Part shown: positions 1 to 8,316 of the stretch, piece by piece
Layout: every line of letters begins with the position of its first letter
Numbering within the stretch: position 1 is the stretch's first letter
NCBI RefSeq assembly: GCF_040907265.1
Contig: NZ_JBFOHP010000002.1
Coordinates: 7,998,001 to 8,062,000, forward strand
Length of the DNA: 64,000 bases
From: Streptomyces sclerotialus
GTDB taxonomy: Bacteria > Actinomycetota > Actinomycetes > Streptomycetales > Streptomycetaceae
Direction: 5' to 3'
Notes under the pieces: model-generated
The model's input: only the letters and a program-made list of their open reading frames with translations
What the model was told of the DNA's origin: nothing
The model's database searches: none
Program-made: the position numbers and the translations under genes

Positions 1-720
1 CGCCGCGAGGCGGCCGCGGACGCACTCCGCGACGATGCCGAGATCCGGGTGAACCTGCCCCACACCGCGGTACCGGCCGGCCGGACCGTCCTGAGCCTGC
101 ACGAGCTGCAGCCCCGGTTCGGCAGGCTCCGCACCGGCACCCTCGAAGTGCACGGACCCGAACGCATCGCCCTCGTCGGGCGCAACGGAGCCGGAAAGAC
201 CACCCTGCTCCGCACCCTCACCGGCGAGCTCGCCCCGCTGTCCGGTACGGCGAAAGCGCACGTACCCTTGCGGTTCCTGCCACAGCGTTTGGACGTACTG
301 GACGACGGGCTGAGCGTCGCCGCGAACGTGGCCCGTACGGCACCCGGCGTCACCGACAACCACATCCGCTCCCAGCTCGCCCGCTTCCTCTTCAAGGGGG
401 CACGCGCCGAACAGCCGGCGGGCACCCTGTCCGGCGGCGAACGCTTCCGGGCCGCCCTGGCGGCGACCATGCTTGCGGCCCCGGCCCCACAGCTCCTGCT
501 CCTCGACGAGCCGACGAACAACCTCGACGTGGCCAGCGTGCGGCAACTGACCAGCGCCCTGCAGTCCTTCGAAGGGGCGCTGGTGATCGCCAGCCATGAC
601 CTGCCGTTCCTGGAAGCGGCGGGGATCACCCGCTGGTTGCTGGTCGGCGACCGACTGGAGGAGATCAGCTCGGACATGGTCCGCGAGATATGGGAAACGG
701 CACCGCCGGCCGCCGACTGA
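1..720 (+). CDS. ABC-F family ATP-binding protein, C-terminal part (5' end outside window)
   Basis: The reading frame is open from base 1, so this is the distal part of a longer gene; the GTG at 49 is internal. It holds one complete nucleotide-binding domain: Walker A LVGRNGAGKTT, ABC signature LSGGERFRAA, Walker B LLLLDEPTNNLD and the switch-region His in VIASHDL. There are no membrane segments, and the DEPTNNLD form of Walker B is typical of ABC-F proteins, which carry two fused ATPase domains and act on the ribosome (translation factors or antibiotic-protection proteins). I infer that the missing upstream part holds the first ATPase domain and the linker. Resistance versus housekeeping cannot be decided from this half. 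Confidence 0.85.
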   Translation, partial: RREAAADALRDDAEIRVNLPHTAVPAGRTVLSLHELQPRFGRLRTGTLEVHGPERIALVGRNGAGKTTLLRTLTGELAPLSGTAKAHVPLRFLPQRLDVLDDGLSVAANVARTAPGVTDNHIRSQLARFLFKGARAEQPAGTLSGGERFRAALAATMLAAPAPQLLLLDEPTNNLDVASVRQLTSALQSFEGALVIASHDLPFLEAAGITRWLLVGDRLEEISSDMVREIWETAPPAAD

Positions 721-859
721 GCCGCCTGCCCGGACGCCCTGCCAGGGCGCCCTGCTTGTACGCCCTGCCCCTACGCCCTACTCGTACAACACCGTTCCCT
801 GACCCCAGTCAGCCCACATCACCGCCCGTCCGCCCCGAGACGCCAGAGGAGATACGTAC

Positions 860-1966
860 GTGAGCACCACCCCACCCACCGACCGCGACACCGCCCGCGA
901 CACCGCCCCGCAGGAGCTGCCGCCGACCGAACTACCGCCGACCGAACTGCCAACGACCGAGCTGCCGCCGACCGAGCTGCCGCCGACCGAGCTGCCACCC
1001 ACGCCCTTCGACCCGGAACTTTCCGCCGCGCTGGACGGCATGGGCGACCTGCGCGACGCATTCCCGTCGGCCCCCGCCATGGTTCCCCGGTGGCGTGCGC
1101 GGCTGGCCGAGATGGTTCCGGACCCCACCCTGGACCAGTTGCGCGCCGACGGGGCCTTCGAGATGTACGAGCGGAGCGTGCCCGGGCCCGAAGGGGCGCC
1201 GGACGTCTCCCTCCTCATCGCCCGCCCCACCGGCCTGGCGGACGGTGCGCCAGTCGTCTACCACCTGCACGGGGGCGGGATGATCGGTGGCAGTAACCGC
1301 GCCGGCATGGAGGGCATCCTGCGCGAGTGGGCCGAGCCGCTCGGGCTCGTCGTGGTCTCCGTCGAGTACCGTCTCGCGCCCGAGCACCCTTACCCGGCCG
1401 GTGTCGAGGACTGCTACGCCGGTCTGCTGTGGGTCGCCCGGCACGCCGCGGACCTCGGTGGGGACCCGGAACGCATCGTCGTGGCCGGCGGTAGTGCGGG
1501 TGGCGGCCTCACCGCCGCCCTCGCGCTGATGACGCGTGACCGCGAGGGCCCGAGGATCATCGGCCAGCTGGCGATGTGCCCGATGCTCGACGACCGTAAC
1601 GACACTCCGTCCGCCCGGCAGATGGCGGGCACCGGACTGTGGGACCAGCACGACAACGGCGTCGGATGGGCTTGCCTGCTCGGTACGGCGTACGAGGCGG
1701 CAGACGTGCCCGCGTACGCCGCGCCTGCCCGGTCAACGGACCTGTCAGGCCTCGCCCCCGCCTTCATCGACGCGGGCGCGGGCGAGACCTTCCGCGACGA
1801 GGCGGTCACCTACGCCACCCGCATCTGGCAGGCCGGCGGGGACGCCGAACTGCACATCTGGGCGGGCGGGTTCCACGGCTTCGACCAGATGGTTCCCGGC
1901 GCCGCCGTCTCCCGCGACGCACGCCAGGCCCGAGTCAACTGGCTACGCCGCATACTGAGCCGGTAG
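860..1966 (+). CDS. Alpha/beta hydrolase, hormone-sensitive-lipase-type esterase
   Basis: A 368-residue esterase of the HSL (family IV) group. The oxyanion motif HGGG is at about 137-140, the nucleophile Ser212 lies in GGSAGG, and the catalytic His339 in FHGF. The usual acid in DPLRDE is Glu309 here (GETFRDE), a substitution found in part of the family. Start: the GTG at 860 follows GAGGAGATACGTAC. Residues 19-48 are six copies of a five-residue ELPPT unit, a flexible Pro/Glu/Thr spacer with no enzymatic role evident. There is no signal peptide, so it probably acts in the cytoplasm on short acyl esters. The gene stands alone, 139 bases after the ABC-F gene. Confidence 0.88.
   Translation: MSTTPPTDRDTARDTAPQELPPTELPPTELPTTELPPTELPPTELPPTPFDPELSAALDGMGDLRDAFPSAPAMVPRWRARLAEMVPDPTLDQLRADGAFEMYERSVPGPEGAPDVSLLIARPTGLADGAPVVYHLHGGGMIGGSNRAGMEGILREWAEPLGLVVVSVEYRLAPEHPYPAGVEDCYAGLLWVARHAADLGGDPERIVVAGGSAGGGLTAALALMTRDREGPRIIGQLAMCPMLDDRNDTPSARQMAGTGLWDQHDNGVGWACLLGTAYEAADVPAYAAPARSTDLSGLAPAFIDAGAGETFRDEAVTYATRIWQAGGDAELHIWAGGFHGFDQMVPGAAVSRDARQARVNWLRRILSR
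914..1003 (+). repeat. 15-bp coding tandem repeat (six ELPPT units)
   Basis: Six near-identical 15-base units (gagctgccgccgacc and variants) encode the N-terminal spacer of the esterase. Being multiples of three, copy-number changes keep the frame. Confidence 0.95.
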
Positions 1967-1995
1967 CCGGTAGCCGGTAGCCGGTAGCCGGTAGC
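1958..1995 (+). repeat. 7-bp tandem repeat agccggt
   Basis: Five perfect copies plus a partial one, running through the esterase stop codon (TAG, 1964-1966). The 7-base unit shifts frame, so expansion would affect only the 3' end and trailer. Confidence 0.95.
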
Positions 1996-2163
1996 AGAAC
2001 GGTAGGACAAGCTGATGTGGCGAAGCGGAGCCGGTCGCTGAGTTCGCTCAGGGTCAGTCCGCTGTTTGACGCGCAGCGGTGGAGCTCCTTCACCGCGCGC
2101 GGCTCCGGCCCGCGATCCACGCAGCACCTGCTCCGGCCGGCCCTGACACGCCCCGCCGCACCG

Positions 2164-2587
2164 AAGCGGCGGATCCGGGTGCTGCTGCTCAGCCCCGAGG
2201 CGCCCGCGCCGGCGATGCGGGCCGCGGAGATCGGGGAGTCCCCGAGAGGCGCTGGCCGGCGGTGTCTGGCTGGCCGAGGCGCGGCTGCGCGAGCTGGCCG
2301 GGGCGTGCGAGGTGCGCGTGTATCGGCACCGGACGCTGCCGACCTGGCGCATCCTGCGGTTGGCCTCCACCCTGTTCGTCTCCGCTTTCGACGCCGGGTG
2401 GAAAGGGCACGAGTCGGCGACGTACAAGGTGATGGAGATGCCGCACGGCCCGCTGTACCGGGGCTTTCAACGGATGTTCGACGCATTCGCCGCCGAAACT
2501 GACGCACCGTGTGAAAGGCAGGTAGCAGTGATCGAGGCAGAGCTGAAAGCCCGGGTCCACCACCACAAGACCACTGGCCCGCCACAT
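2164..2587 (+). pseudogene. Frameshifted remnant of a regulator-type protein, C-terminal effector domain
   Basis: Two overlapping frames together give one recognisable domain. Bases about 2167-2241 encode RRIRVLLLSPEAPAPAMRAA and then AEIGES in frame 1. From about 2243 frame 2 continues with REALAGGVWLAEARLRELAG, then LPTWRILRLASTLFVSAFDAG and KGHESATYKVMEMPHGPLYRG. The combination resembles the C-terminal domain of Streptomyces XRE-like or HTH regulators that carry LPTWRI...GHES..YK...GALYRGF. A one-base slip near 2240 breaks it and no intact start or HTH precedes it on this strand. It converges on the next gene. Confidence 0.6.
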
Positions 2588-3846
2588 CAGTGGACGATGC
2601 TGACCACTGTCTGGTCGGCGCCGTGCACCTTACGCGAATGCGCCTGCAGGGCCATCACGGCGGCGAGCCCGCCAGGGGTATAGAAGCCGCTGAACTTGGT
2701 GTACGCGGTGAGAGACCGCTCGGTCCCGGCACGGGTGACGGCGGTGGCCGATTCTGGATACATACGGGCCTCCTGGATCACCCAAGGGCGGCCTTTCCTG
2801 CTGTCGGCAAGGATCCGTTCGAACAAGTGCCGGGCGGCAACACCGGACTGGCTCCCCGAGTGGAAGACCGCACGACTTCCCCAGTTGAGGTTCGGGTCAT
2901 GGCCGGCGAATTTCAAGTAGTAGGCACGTGCGCTCCGCCCCATCGCGCAATATTCCTCAACGCTGATCCACGTCCCGTCCGCAAGGCGGAAACCCTCCGG
3001 GGTCACGATGTGCGTGTGAGGGAACAGTGCCCGAACCTCATCCGGGTAGTACTGGCGGGTGGTCGCCCAGAAGGGCCATGCCATGATGACTTTGCTGTCG
3101 TAGAGCGGGGTGGGCGGGTGGTCGAACGTCAAGGCTCCGCCCTCGCAGGCCTCCAACCACTGGTCGAAGAAATTGTTGTAACGCACGTCGTAGAAGTCGT
3201 GACCACGAACGAAATTGCAGTCCCTTGAGTGCACGGAATCCCAGCCGAAGTGGTCAATTCCCCGTTCCCTGAGGCCCTGGATGGTGTAGACGACTCCGTG
3301 GGGGCGTGAAGCGTTGTTCGTGAGGTGGTGGACGATCGGTTCTCTGCCCAGCTGATGGCGCATGGACTCGGCGACCTGGCCGAGGAGCGGGCCGCGGAAG
3401 TGCTTGGGCTTCCCGAAGTCCCCGGGAAACTCTTGGTACACACGGTGAAGCTGTTCCGCCATCTCCCAGCCGGACCCCGGGCACTGGACCTCAATGATGG
3501 CTCCCGGGGCCGCTTCGTCGGTGCGGAAGAAGAGTGGCGTGCTCAACTGGCTGTCGGCAAGACGTAGATGGTGTTCCCTGCCGCGGCAAGAAGGCTGGCC
3601 GGACAGTACCGAGTCGGCGATGGCGGGATCGGCCTCGTCACGCAGGCTCGCCATGAAAACGTCACGGGTGGTCTCGTAAAATTTCCTGATCAGCGCGTGA
3701 CGGTCGCGAAAGCCTTGCAGGGTCGGTTCATCCATGGGGTAGGGACGGCTGGCGATCTCATTGGTGAATCCGACGGTCGCCCGGGTGCGGTGCCTGATGT
3801 CTTCATCCACGAACTGGTACCACGGAGGAGCTGTGCTCTCGGGCAT
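2587..3846 (-). CDS. Uncharacterised enzyme, possible ATP-grasp fold
   Basis: About 419 residues starting MPESTAPPW; the ATG at 3846 follows GAGGCAGGCCA, while the frame stays open to 3936. I do not recognise the family with certainty. The C-terminal third has features compatible with an ATP-grasp domain: a lysine in a strand followed by a loop (AYYLKFAGHDPNLNWGSRAV, about 320-340) and a later strand PWVIQEAR. Other conserved-looking stretches are QCPGSGWEMAEQLHR and HHLTNNASRPHGVVY. No signal peptide or membrane segment. It is last in a run of four minus-strand genes after an AMP-forming ligase, so a ligase or amide-forming role in one pathway is plausible but inferred. Confidence 0.6.
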   Translation of the reverse strand: MPESTAPPWYQFVDEDIRHRTRATVGFTNEIASRPYPMDEPTLQGFRDRHALIRKFYETTRDVFMASLRDEADPAIADSVLSGQPSCRGREHHLRLADSQLSTPLFFRTDEAAPGAIIEVQCPGSGWEMAEQLHRVYQEFPGDFGKPKHFRGPLLGQVAESMRHQLGREPIVHHLTNNASRPHGVVYTIQGLRERGIDHFGWDSVHSRDCNFVRGHDFYDVRYNNFFDQWLEACEGGALTFDHPPTPLYDSKVIMAWPFWATTRQYYPDEVRALFPHTHIVTPEGFRLADGTWISVEEYCAMGRSARAYYLKFAGHDPNLNWGSRAVFHSGSQSGVAARHLFERILADSRKGRPWVIQEARMYPESATAVTRAGTERSLTAYTKFSGFYTPGGLAAVMALQAHSRKVHGADQTVVSIVH

Positions 3847-4063
3847 TGGCCTGCCTCGATTCGGTGGGTGGAAGGATGTCTGATGGGCGGTGTTCTTGCC
3901 TGCGGTTGCTGTTCGGCGAGAGGGGGGAATCGCCACCTTCCCGCCATCGCAACGTGACCCTCGCCTCGGGCCGCGCCCTCCGGCACCACCGGGGCGCCTG
4001 TTTCTGCTCCCCGGCTCGCGCTGCGGTGACGGTCGGACCTTCGGGAGAAACCTGGAGGACGCT

Positions 4064-5647
4064 TCAGTGGATCTGGCGTTCCCGTCCCGTCCAGAAAGGT
4101 GCCCGCAGTTTCTTCTTGTCCACTTTTCCGGCTGGGGTCAGGGGCAGTGTCCCGGCAAAGGTCACAGACGTAGGGGCATAAGGGGCGCCGAGTTCCGTCT
4201 CGACGAGTTTCCGCAACTCGGCTTTCTGGCAGGTGGTGCCAGGGGCGAGCACCACCACCGCGTGGACGGCCTCCCCGTCCCGCTCATGTGGCACGCCGAT
4301 GACGGCTACGGACCGGACCGCCGGGTGACGGGTGAGGATCTCCTCGACTTCGCGGGAGTAGCAGTTGACTCCCCGGATGTTGACCATGTCCTTGTCCCGG
4401 TCGAGCAGGAACAGGTATCCGTCATCGTCCAGGCGGCCGATGTCCCCTGTGCGCAACCAGCCGTCGTGCAGCGCCTCGGCATCCAGCTCAGGGTGCAGCC
4501 AATAGCCAGTCATGAGTTGTGGCGTGCGCACCCAGACGTGGCCGGCCTCTCCCACCGGCAGCCGCTTGCCGTCACCGGACCGGATCTCAAGGGCGACCCC
4601 CGGTTGCGGGCGGCCGGCGGACAGCAGCCGTTCCCCGGGGCCTTCCAGGAGCTCACCGGGGCCGATCATGGAGATCAGGCCTGCCTCGGTCATCCCGTAT
4701 GCCTGATACAGCGCTGGGCCGAAGCGCTCCAGCGCCTGCCGCATGCGGCGGGCCGTGATGGCAGAACCGGCGACGACGACGGCGCGCAGACTGCTCAGGT
4801 CCGTCCTGGCCGACCGTGGGTGGTCGAGCAGCTCGTTCAGCTGACCGGTGTTGAGGAGCATCGCGGTGATGCGGTGCTCCTCAACAGCCCCCAGCACCAC
4901 TCCCGGCTCGAAAGCGTCGAGCAGGTGGACGGTGCCGCCACTCAAGAGAGGCAGTGCCATGAAGTCGGTCCGGACGGGAGCGGTGCCAGGTTTTACGACG
5001 AGATACCGCTCCGCGGCGGCAGCCACGGCCGAGACGAGGGGAGACCAGCACCTGGGCTGCCACACCCAATGGCTGCTCAGTGCGCGGAAAGTGTGGCAAC
5101 AGCCCTTCGAGCGACCGGTGCTGCCGCCCGTGTAGGCCAGGCGTGCGATGTCACTGGCTCGTCCGCCGGCGGGCAGCGGCATCGAGGAGAGGGACGCGCA
5201 CTGGGCCAAGAGGTCCGCCCCTTCTTTCGACGGCCCCAAGCCGAGGAGCAGGGAGAGCTCCGTTCGCCGCGCCACCTCCGAGGCCCGTGCCGCGTAGTCC
5301 GGCGTGAACACCAGAGCGCCGGCACGGGCGTCACGCACCATGTGTACCTGCTCAGCCACGGCCAGCCCCGCCTCCAAGAGGACCTGCCGGCATCCCAGCA
5401 GAGCGAAGGCCAGGGAGGAGAGCACCGCCTGCGGCCGGTTGTCCGCCAGCAGGACTACGCAGTCACCGCGATGCAGGCCCACGCCACGCAGAGCCCGCGC
5501 CAGCCGGTAGACCTCGCTCAAGGCGTCCCCATACGTAGTCGCGCGGCCCCGGTGGATGAAGGCGACGCGATCGGCGTAGCGCGCGAAGGTCTCCAGGGCA
5601 GTGGTGGGGTGCAGGGGTCGGGGGGATTCCGGCTTGGACGGAGGCAT
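4064..5647 (-). CDS. AMP-forming acyl-CoA synthetase/ligase
   Basis: A 527-residue ANL-superfamily enzyme that would activate a carboxylate as acyl-AMP and pass it to CoA or another acceptor. The P-loop is AYTGGSTGRSKGCCHTF; the A5-type motif is YQAYGMTEAGL; the ATP/hinge region is GWLRTGDIGRLDDDGYLF followed by DRDKDMVNIRGVN; the catalytic lysine is in LTPAGKVDKKKLR at the C terminus. Start: the ATG at 5647 follows GAGGAGAGC. No carrier-protein domain is fused. It lies 217 bases before the possible ATP-grasp enzyme and downstream of the binding-protein-like and dioxygenase-like genes on the same strand. The substrate cannot be read from the sequence. Confidence 0.88.
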   Translation of the reverse strand: MPPSKPESPRPLHPTTALETFARYADRVAFIHRGRATTYGDALSEVYRLARALRGVGLHRGDCVVLLADNRPQAVLSSLAFALLGCRQVLLEAGLAVAEQVHMVRDARAGALVFTPDYAARASEVARRTELSLLLGLGPSKEGADLLAQCASLSSMPLPAGGRASDIARLAYTGGSTGRSKGCCHTFRALSSHWVWQPRCWSPLVSAVAAAAERYLVVKPGTAPVRTDFMALPLLSGGTVHLLDAFEPGVVLGAVEEHRITAMLLNTGQLNELLDHPRSARTDLSSLRAVVVAGSAITARRMRQALERFGPALYQAYGMTEAGLISMIGPGELLEGPGERLLSAGRPQPGVALEIRSGDGKRLPVGEAGHVWVRTPQLMTGYWLHPELDAEALHDGWLRTGDIGRLDDDGYLFLLDRDKDMVNIRGVNCYSREVEEILTRHPAVRSVAVIGVPHERDGEAVHAVVVLAPGTTCQKAELRKLVETELGAPYAPTSVTFAGTLPLTPAGKVDKKKLRAPFWTGRERQIH

Positions 5648-6021
5648 GCTCTCCTCGCTCTGCTGACCCGGATACGTCGTTGCATCGTCGTGGTAAGGGG
5701 GATCTGAACGCCATGAGAATCGTGGGTTCGGGAGAGGTCACGCGGGGGCGCCCGTGCCACTGGCTGTATAGAACGTCGCAGGTCGGGAGGCTGACACCGC
5801 CGTGATCACCGTCCCTTGATAGCGGTCGGGCTGTGCAGAGGGGAAGGGACACCGCGCGTTCTCACCCCACCAGGTGCATTGTTCGCGCGTATGGGCGTAC
5901 GAGTGGCTTCATGACTGGGCTTGTCGCTCATCCAGTCCGACGCGCTTTCATGCCCTCCTTGTGGTGAGTGGGAAGCTCACGAGCGGAAGCCATGCTCGAC
6001 AGCGGATCGGTGAACGTTCTC
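5648..6021. other. Intergenic gap, 374 bp
   Basis: No convincing gene, hairpin or promoter box was seen. It separates the AMP ligase start from the stop of the binding-protein-like gene, so the ligase may have its own promoter here. Confidence 0.5.
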
Positions 6022-7209
6022 CTACCAGGTTGGTGTGAGGTCGCCCGTCAGCGGGATGTCGGGGTTCGCGGCGTTGGTGACGATGACCAGGCGGGGGCCT
6101 TGCGGGTCCGCGTGCCACTGCCCGCCGGTCAGTGGCAGGAGAGCGATGTTGGGCGTCGGGCCCTGTGTCCAGTCGAGGGTTCCGGCAATGGTGGCGAGGC
6201 GGGTGGTAGCGATGGCTCGGGCGATGGCTGCGCGGTCGGTGGGGTCGTCCGCGGTGGTGAGGGCGTGGTGGGCGGTCTCGACAAGAGCGTGGGCGAGGCC
6301 GAGGGGTTGCAGCCAGGCTTCGCCGGTGTCCTGTTGGTAGGCGTGGGCGAGGTCGGCGCAGGTGCTGCCGTTCAGACTGGAGTGGTAGGGGTGGTCCGGA
6401 CTCCAATAGACGAGGGTGGCCACACGGGCGTCGGCGAGTTCGGCGTGTACGTCCTGGGTGGGGGTGGTGTGGGTGTGGGGGTAGGTCAGCCAGCGCGAGC
6501 AGGTGACCAGCTTGGGCCGCAGCCCCGCCAGGCGGGCCTGGTGGTGGAAGAGAGCCAGGTCGGCGGCGGTGGCGGCGCTGGTGATCACGTCGGCGCCGTG
6601 CTCTCGCATGCGGTCCACCTGCGTCCGGAAGTCCTCAGCCGGTTCGTGGTAGGGGCCGAGGTCGACCAGTGTGTGGCCGCGCGGGGACGTCACCGGGCGG
6701 AAGCCGTACTGGTCGTTGCGCAGCAGCCGGCCCTGCAGATCGTCGTTCCACAGACACCCGATCACGTGCCGGCCGTCGATCCCCTCCCACATGCGGGCGA
6801 AGACGGTGGCGATGTCGTCCAGGCCCCAGGCGAAGTGGTAGGTCCATCTGAAGCGGTGTGTGCGGTCGGCGCCGCGTGCGTGGACGTACGCCTGCCAGGG
6901 AAACGTCGTCGAGAGGCACGGCACCTGTACCTCCTCACAGGTGTCGGCGACGGCCGGCAGCACCTTGGTTCCGGCCATGGAGAGCACGATGTGCGCCTCG
7001 TCGACAGTGGCCAGGTCGCGCACGGCCTGTCGGGCGGCTTCGGGGGTGGAGCGGCTGTCACGTACGACCACGGACACCTCGTAGCGGTGGCCGCCGTTAC
7101 AGATGTGCCGCAGTTGGGGTTTCAGCGCCCGCAGAACGAAGGACAGGGGCTTGCCCAGCGGTGCCAGCCGACCTGTCAACGGTGCCACGACACCGATACA
7201 CAGCCGCAT
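6022..7209 (-). CDS. Branched-chain-amino-acid-type substrate-binding protein, apparently cytoplasmic
   Basis: A 395-residue type I periplasmic-binding-protein fold (Leu/Ile/Val-binding family): it opens MRLCIGVVAPLTGRLAPLG, has VVVRDSRSTPEAARQAVRDL and TVDEAHIVLSMAGTKVL, and closes with a two-lobe pattern. The ATG at 7209 is preferred because AGGAG lies nine bases upstream; earlier in-frame ATGs at 7218 and 7236 have no such signal. There is no signal peptide or lipobox and no ABC permease or ATPase nearby. It therefore looks like a soluble sensor or scaffold of the AmiC type rather than an uptake component (inference). It lies 75 bases after the dioxygenase-like gene, probably in one transcript. 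Confidence 0.75.
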   Translation of the reverse strand: MRLCIGVVAPLTGRLAPLGKPLSFVLRALKPQLRHICNGGHRYEVSVVVRDSRSTPEAARQAVRDLATVDEAHIVLSMAGTKVLPAVADTCEEVQVPCLSTTFPWQAYVHARGADRTHRFRWTYHFAWGLDDIATVFARMWEGIDGRHVIGCLWNDDLQGRLLRNDQYGFRPVTSPRGHTLVDLGPYHEPAEDFRTQVDRMREHGADVITSAATAADLALFHHQARLAGLRPKLVTCSRWLTYPHTHTTPTQDVHAELADARVATLVYWSPDHPYHSSLNGSTCADLAHAYQQDTGEAWLQPLGLAHALVETAHHALTTADDPTDRAAIARAIATTRLATIAGTLDWTQGPTPNIALLPLTGGQWHADPQGPRLVIVTNAANPDIPLTGDLTPTW

Positions 7210-7284
7210 CGATAACATCTCCTGTTCTGAGGGCAATCTTTCCGTTCCGCTGACTCACCCGTCCCTGAGGCGGTGATCCAGCAG

Positions 7285-7890
7285 CTATGTGTTGATGCGT
7301 GAGCGCAGGTAGGCCAGACCGGTTGTTCCGCCGGTGCCTGGCGCATCGCCGATCATTCGCTCCACAAGTTGCAGATGCCGCAGCCTCCAGCGCGTCGTTG
7401 ACGTGCGTAGTTGCTCCAAGAGGCCTGTGACTTCCGTCGTAAGGGCATGCGCGGCCAAGCCGCAGTTCGGCGCGTCGATCTGCTGAAGGAGCGCAGCGAA
7501 TTGCAGGGACTGACCGGCGCTCGCCTCTCCGAGCAGGGGGCGAAAGGCTTGGAATCCTTCAGGCGTGAGGCTGTCGAAAAGCCCGAGGAGACTCTCGAGC
7601 TGTCCCAGCACATCCCGCACCCGCTCCAGAGCGACGACGACGCCGTACTGCCGCCCGTCGGCCCGGTCGGCCTCATCACGGACCCACGCCAGTTCAATCA
7701 GGGCATGCGAGAGCAGCAACTCCGCAGTTTGGTGCACCACGATGAACAGGTGCTCATCTCGCCACTGCGCTCCCTGCGCGGCAGGAGACAGCGGCCTTTG
7801 CAGCGCCAGCAGTCCCGACAGACACAGGTAATCGACGTAGGGATTGGCTGACGGGCCTTGCTGCGCTGCTCCGATTGACGGCTGCATCAC
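7285..7890 (-). CDS. Tryptophan 2,3-dioxygenase-like haem protein, short form
   Basis: A 201-residue relative of tryptophan 2,3-dioxygenase, shorter than the usual 270-400. The N-terminal YVDYLCLSGLLALQ, the distal-His segment DEHLFIVVHQTAELL and the C-terminal proximal-His segment WRLRHLQLVERMIG followed by GTGGTTGLAYLRS all match the family. In typical members the segment reads QS(L/Y)Q(F/Y)R, whose Arg contacts the amino-acid carboxylate; here it is QSLQFAALL, with Ala in place of Arg. Haem binding is therefore likely, but the substrate may not be free tryptophan. It is the first of four minus-strand genes ending at 2587. Confidence 0.8.
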   Translation of the reverse strand: MMQPSIGAAQQGPSANPYVDYLCLSGLLALQRPLSPAAQGAQWRDEHLFIVVHQTAELLLSHALIELAWVRDEADRADGRQYGVVVALERVRDVLGQLESLLGLFDSLTPEGFQAFRPLLGEASAGQSLQFAALLQQIDAPNCGLAAHALTTEVTGLLEQLRTSTTRWRLRHLQLVERMIGDAPGTGGTTGLAYLRSRINT

Positions 7891-8269
7891 TTGTCCCGGA
7901 AAAGTGCCGCCGGAACGGGCGACATTAGCTTGTTCCTCAACATGGAGCCACCACCCGCGCGAGCCGGCTGGCGAGTGTTTCTGCCGGGCGGCTCCGCATC
8001 ACTGCTACGGGGAATGGCGTTGTCCGGGGCGCATTCGATCACGCAGTAGTAGTTCACCCAGCAGTAAGCAGCCAGAGGATTCACCGGAGGGGGCCGGGGC
8101 GTTCCCCGACAGGGGGGCGGAAGGGAAAGACGCTGAGGGCCGCCAAGCCCGCCAGCCGGCGAGACAACATGGTCCTGGTCGCTCCTTCTGAAAGTGCAGG
8201 TTTTTTCGTCGCCGTTGCCCTTCACCGCTTCCACCACCCGCCCTCCTGCCATACGGAAAATCCCTCGAA

Positions 8270-8293
8270 CGTATGGCGAGGCAGAGCCATACG
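8270..8293. promoter_or_regulatory. Inverted repeat CGTATGGC-N8-GCCATACG
   Basis: A perfect 8-bp inverted repeat with an 8-base spacer, plus a third half-site (GCCATACGG) at about 8248-8256. It lies in the 400-bp gap between the dioxygenase-like gene and the DUF6192 remnant. It could be an operator or a small hairpin. Nothing else was recognised between 7891 and 8316. Confidence 0.5.
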
Positions 8294-8316
8294 GCCTCAG
8301 AGGGTGTTTTCTCCCC

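Noticed and set aside
1935..2585. Minus-strand open frame of 216 codons with an HTH-like stretch AVKELHRCASNSGLTLSELS
   Set aside because: Only about 35 residues look protein-like; the rest is antisense of the plus-strand remnant and of a 7-bp repeat. Kept as a comment, not as a gene.
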